Assembly (NCBI GenBank): GCA_902482195.1
Contig: CABSZQ010000022.1
Location: 1-10,272 of the forward strand
DNA from: an uncultured Haemophilus sp.
GTDB lineage: Bacteria > Pseudomonadota > Gammaproteobacteria > Enterobacterales > Pasteurellaceae
DNA length: 10,272 nucleotides
Reading direction: 5' to 3'
Shown here: positions 8,392-10,272 of the stretch, one piece after another
Layout of the letters: each line of letters opens with the position of its first letter
Numbering within the stretch: position 1 is the stretch's first letter
The notes under the pieces: model-generated
What the model saw: only the letters and a program-made list of their open reading frames with translations
What the model was told of the DNA's origin: nothing
The model's database searches: none
Program-made: the position numbers and the translations under genes

Positions 8392-9810
8392 ATGACTCAA
8401 TACAGAAAAGAAGTGGATTTATTAGGTGAACGTGATGTGCCAGCTGATGCATACTGGGGTATCCATACCTTAAGAGCGGTTGAAAACTTCAATATTTCTA
8501 ATGTAACCATTTCTGATGTACCGGAATTTGTTCGCGGCATGGTAATGGTTAAAAAAGCAACTGCCCTAGCGAATGGTGAATTAGGTGCTATTCCAAATGA
8601 TATTGCAAAAGCGATTGTAGCAGCTTGTGATGAAATTCTTACCACGGGGAAATGCTTAGATCAATTCCCATCTGATGTATATCAAGGTGGTGCGGGTACT
8701 TCTGTCAATATGAATACCAACGAAGTAGTTGCTAACCTCGCGCTTGAAAAAATTGGTCATAAAAAAGGTGAATATGATGTTATTAACCCAATGGACCACG
8801 TGAACGCTAGCCAATCTACCAACGATGCATATCCTACCGGTTTCCGTATTGCGGTATATAACAGCATTTTAAAACTTATCGACAAAATCCAATACTTACA
8901 TGATGGTTTCGATAATAAAGCAAAAGAATTTGCTAAAATTTTAAAAATGGGTCGTACCCAATTACAAGATGCGGTACCTATGACCGTTGGTCAAGAGTTT
9001 AAAGCCTTTGCCGTATTACTTGAAGAAGAAGTACGTAACTTAAAACGTACGGCTGAGTTACTCCTTGAAGTAAACCTTGGTGCAACGGCAATCGGTACTG
9101 GTTTAAATACACCAAAAGGTTATACAGAATTAGTGGTAAAACACCTTTCTGAAGTAACCGGATTACCTTGTGTACCAGCTGAAAACCTAATCGAAGCAAC
9201 ATCTGACTGTGGTGCTTATGTCATGGTTCATGGCGCATTAAAACGTACCGCTGTAAAACTCTCTAAAGTATGTAACGACTTACGTTTACTCTCTTCTGGT
9301 CCACGTGCAGGTATTAAAGAAATTAACTTACCTGAATTACAAGCAGGTTCTTCTATCATGCCTGCAAAAGTAAACCCAGTTATTCCAGAAGTGGTAAACC
9401 AAGTTTGCTTTAAAGTAATTGGTAACGATACTACTGTTACTTTCGCATCTGAAGCGGGTCAATTACAATTAAACGTAATGGAACCAGTGATTGGGCAAGC
9501 AATGTTTGAATCTATCGACATCTTAACTAATGCTTGCGTGAACTTACGCGATAAATGTGTAGACGGTATTACTGTAAACAAAGAAATTTGTGAAAACTAC
9601 GTATTTAACTCAATCGGTATCGTGACTTACTTGAATCCATTTATCGGTCACCATAATGGCGACTTAGTGGGTAAAATCTGTGCTCAAACCGGTAAAGGCG
9701 TACGTGAAGTCGTATTAGAAAAAGGTTTATTAACCGCAGAACAATTGGATGACATCCTTTCTGTAGAAAACTTAATGAACCCAACTTACAAAGCGAAATT
9801 AAATAAATAA
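8392..9810 (+). CDS. aspA: Aspartate ammonia-lyase (aspartase)
   Basis: Aspartase reversibly converts L-aspartate to fumarate and ammonia in the cytoplasm, feeding fumarate to the TCA cycle or to anaerobic fumarate respiration. The product has 472 residues, the usual length being about 470-480. Conserved blocks of the fumarase/aspartase superfamily are in order: [10 protein letters not shown] near 103-112, [12 protein letters not shown] near 141-152, [10 protein letters not shown] near 187-196, and the signature loop [11 protein letters not shown] at 319-329, which contains the catalytic serine region and binding lysine. Blocks such as ECDxxLP-type fumarase features are not seen, so aspartase is preferred over fumarase C. 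It is the only plus-strand gene here, diverges from groES, has a CRP/FNR-type promoter and ends at a bidirectional terminator. It contains no exact uptake signal. Confidence 0.98.
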   Translation: MTQYRKEVDLLGERDVPADAYWGIHTLRAVENFNISNVTISDVPEFVRGMVMVKKATALANGELGAIPNDIAKAIVAACDEILTTGKCLDQFPSDVYQGGAGTSVNMNTNEVVANLALEKIGHKKGEYDVINPMDHVNASQSTNDAYPTGFRIAVYNSILKLIDKIQYLHDGFDNKAKEFAKILKMGRTQLQDAVPMTVGQEFKAFAVLLEEEVRNLKRTAELLLEVNLGATAIGTGLNTPKGYTELVVKHLSEVTGLPCVPAENLIEATSDCGAYVMVHGALKRTAVKLSKVCNDLRLLSSGPRAGIKEINLPELQAGSSIMPAKVNPVIPEVVNQVCFKVIGNDTTVTFASEAGQLQLNVMEPVIGQAMFESIDILTNACVNLRDKCVDGITVNKEICENYVFNSIGIVTYLNPFIGHHNGDLVGKICAQTGKGVREVVLEKGLLTAEQLDDILSVENLMNPTYKAKLNK

Positions 9811-9824
9811 TCTCGCTGAGAGAT

Positions 9825-9857
9825 AAAAAGAGCGGTCAATTTTGACCGCTCTTTTTT
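9825..9857. terminator. Bidirectional intrinsic terminator between aspA and the lipoprotein gene
   Basis: AAAAAGAGCGGTCAA (9825-9839) pairs with the T-ended complement at 9842-9856 around a 2-base gap that opens to a small tetraloop. The A-run on one side and the T-run on the other give a U-tail in both directions. It lies 14 bases past the aspA stop and 37 bases past the lipoprotein gene's stop, serving both convergent genes. The stem core GAGCGGT is one base away from the uptake core's GTGCGGT. Confidence 0.9.
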
Positions 9858-9893
9858 CTTAACATCTATTAAAACATGATTAACGACGCTTAA

Positions 9894-10272
9894 CTACCAT
9901 TGATGTCTCGCACTAAATGCGCCACTAAAACCTTCTCTCTGATTGATATAAACACCACCCATTTCATTAGCATTTTCACCAAAGAATGCGCCTTGCAGTT
10001 TTGTATCATTTTTTGTACCACTGAATTGGTTTCCAGAGATAGTTCCCTCTAATTCAGCTAGTACATTATTATTCTTCGCTGCACTGGTATGAACTAGGTG
10101 GCCAGCAACCGTTTTATCTTCAAAATTTGCCGTCATATCAACACCCACAATACCAAATCTTGGAGGAGCGCCATCAACAGGATCAAGAGCACCTTCAAGT
10201 AGTGTATCATTATTCACATGGTAGCTACTCAGGCCAAGATAACGAGCTGTGCCACTTTTCGGAATATTATCT
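9894..10272 (-). CDS. TbpB-like surface lipoprotein, C-terminal beta-barrel (5' end beyond window)
   Basis: The last 125 residues of a longer protein are visible; the frame is open to the right edge, so the N terminus and any lipobox are not seen. The segment begins PKSGTARYLGLSSY and goes on with a series of strand-turn elements: VDMTANFEDKTVAGHL, ELEGTISGNQFSGT, LQGAFFGENANEMGGVY and a final GAFSARHQW. This pattern (small barrel with GxFxGxxAxExGGxF and a terminal FxA+R/K) is that of the C-terminal eight-stranded barrel shared by TbpB-like and other Slam-exported surface lipoproteins, which bind host proteins such as transferrin or haem carriers. Which ligand this one binds cannot be told. 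The internal GTG at 10217 is not a start. It converges on aspA across a shared terminator. Confidence 0.75.
   Translation of the reverse strand, partial: DNIPKSGTARYLGLSSYHVNNDTLLEGALDPVDGAPPRFGIVGVDMTANFEDKTVAGHLVHTSAAKNNNVLAELEGTISGNQFSGTKNDTKLQGAFFGENANEMGGVYINQREGFSGAFSARHQW

Noticed and set aside
10215..10217. GTG as start of a 107-residue protein at the right edge
   Set aside because: The frame stays open to the window end and the residues upstream continue the same beta-barrel pattern, so it is an internal codon.

Overview
The window is a stretch of ordinary chromosome from a Pasteurellaceae bacterium, most likely a Haemophilus species (H. parainfluenzae is one candidate; I cannot settle the species). 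Three things point there: seven exact copies of the Haemophilus-type DNA uptake signal AAGTGCGGT in 10.3 kb, AT-rich DNA, and proteins that closely match Haemophilus and E. coli housekeeping families. It contains nine confident genes, two of them cut by the window edges, and one doubtful small ORF. No stretch above 300 bases lacks a gene.

Layout. Positions 1-8169 hold eight genes, all on the minus strand. In transcription order (right to left) they are groES-groL, a YgfB/UPF0149-family gene followed 12 bases later by pepP, uspA, alaS, csrA and galU (3' part cut off by the left edge). aspA (8392-9810) is the only plus-strand gene and diverges from groES. At the right edge is the 3' end of a minus-strand gene for a TbpB-like surface lipoprotein, convergent with aspA.

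Control signals. The 222-base groES/aspA intergenic region has a clear heat-shock (sigma-32) promoter for groESL. On the other strand is a perfect TATAAT for aspA, with a strong CRP-like site (overlapping an FNR-like match) centred about 41.5 bases before the expected start of transcription. Intrinsic terminators follow groL and uspA, and a bidirectional one lies between aspA and the lipoprotein gene. Several hairpins are built from exact or degenerate uptake-sequence arms. The csrA leader has three GGA motifs, one in a hairpin loop, which suggests CsrA autoregulation.

How the genes fit together. The set covers protein folding (GroES/GroEL), tRNA charging (AlaRS), global post-transcriptional control (CsrA), stress response (UspA), peptide breakdown (PepP), UDP-glucose supply (GalU) and aspartate/fumarate metabolism (AspA). 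They are neighbours rather than one pathway; only groES-groL, ygfB-pepP and perhaps alaS-csrA look like transcription units. I found no mobile element, CRISPR array, RNA gene or undescribed multi-gene system.
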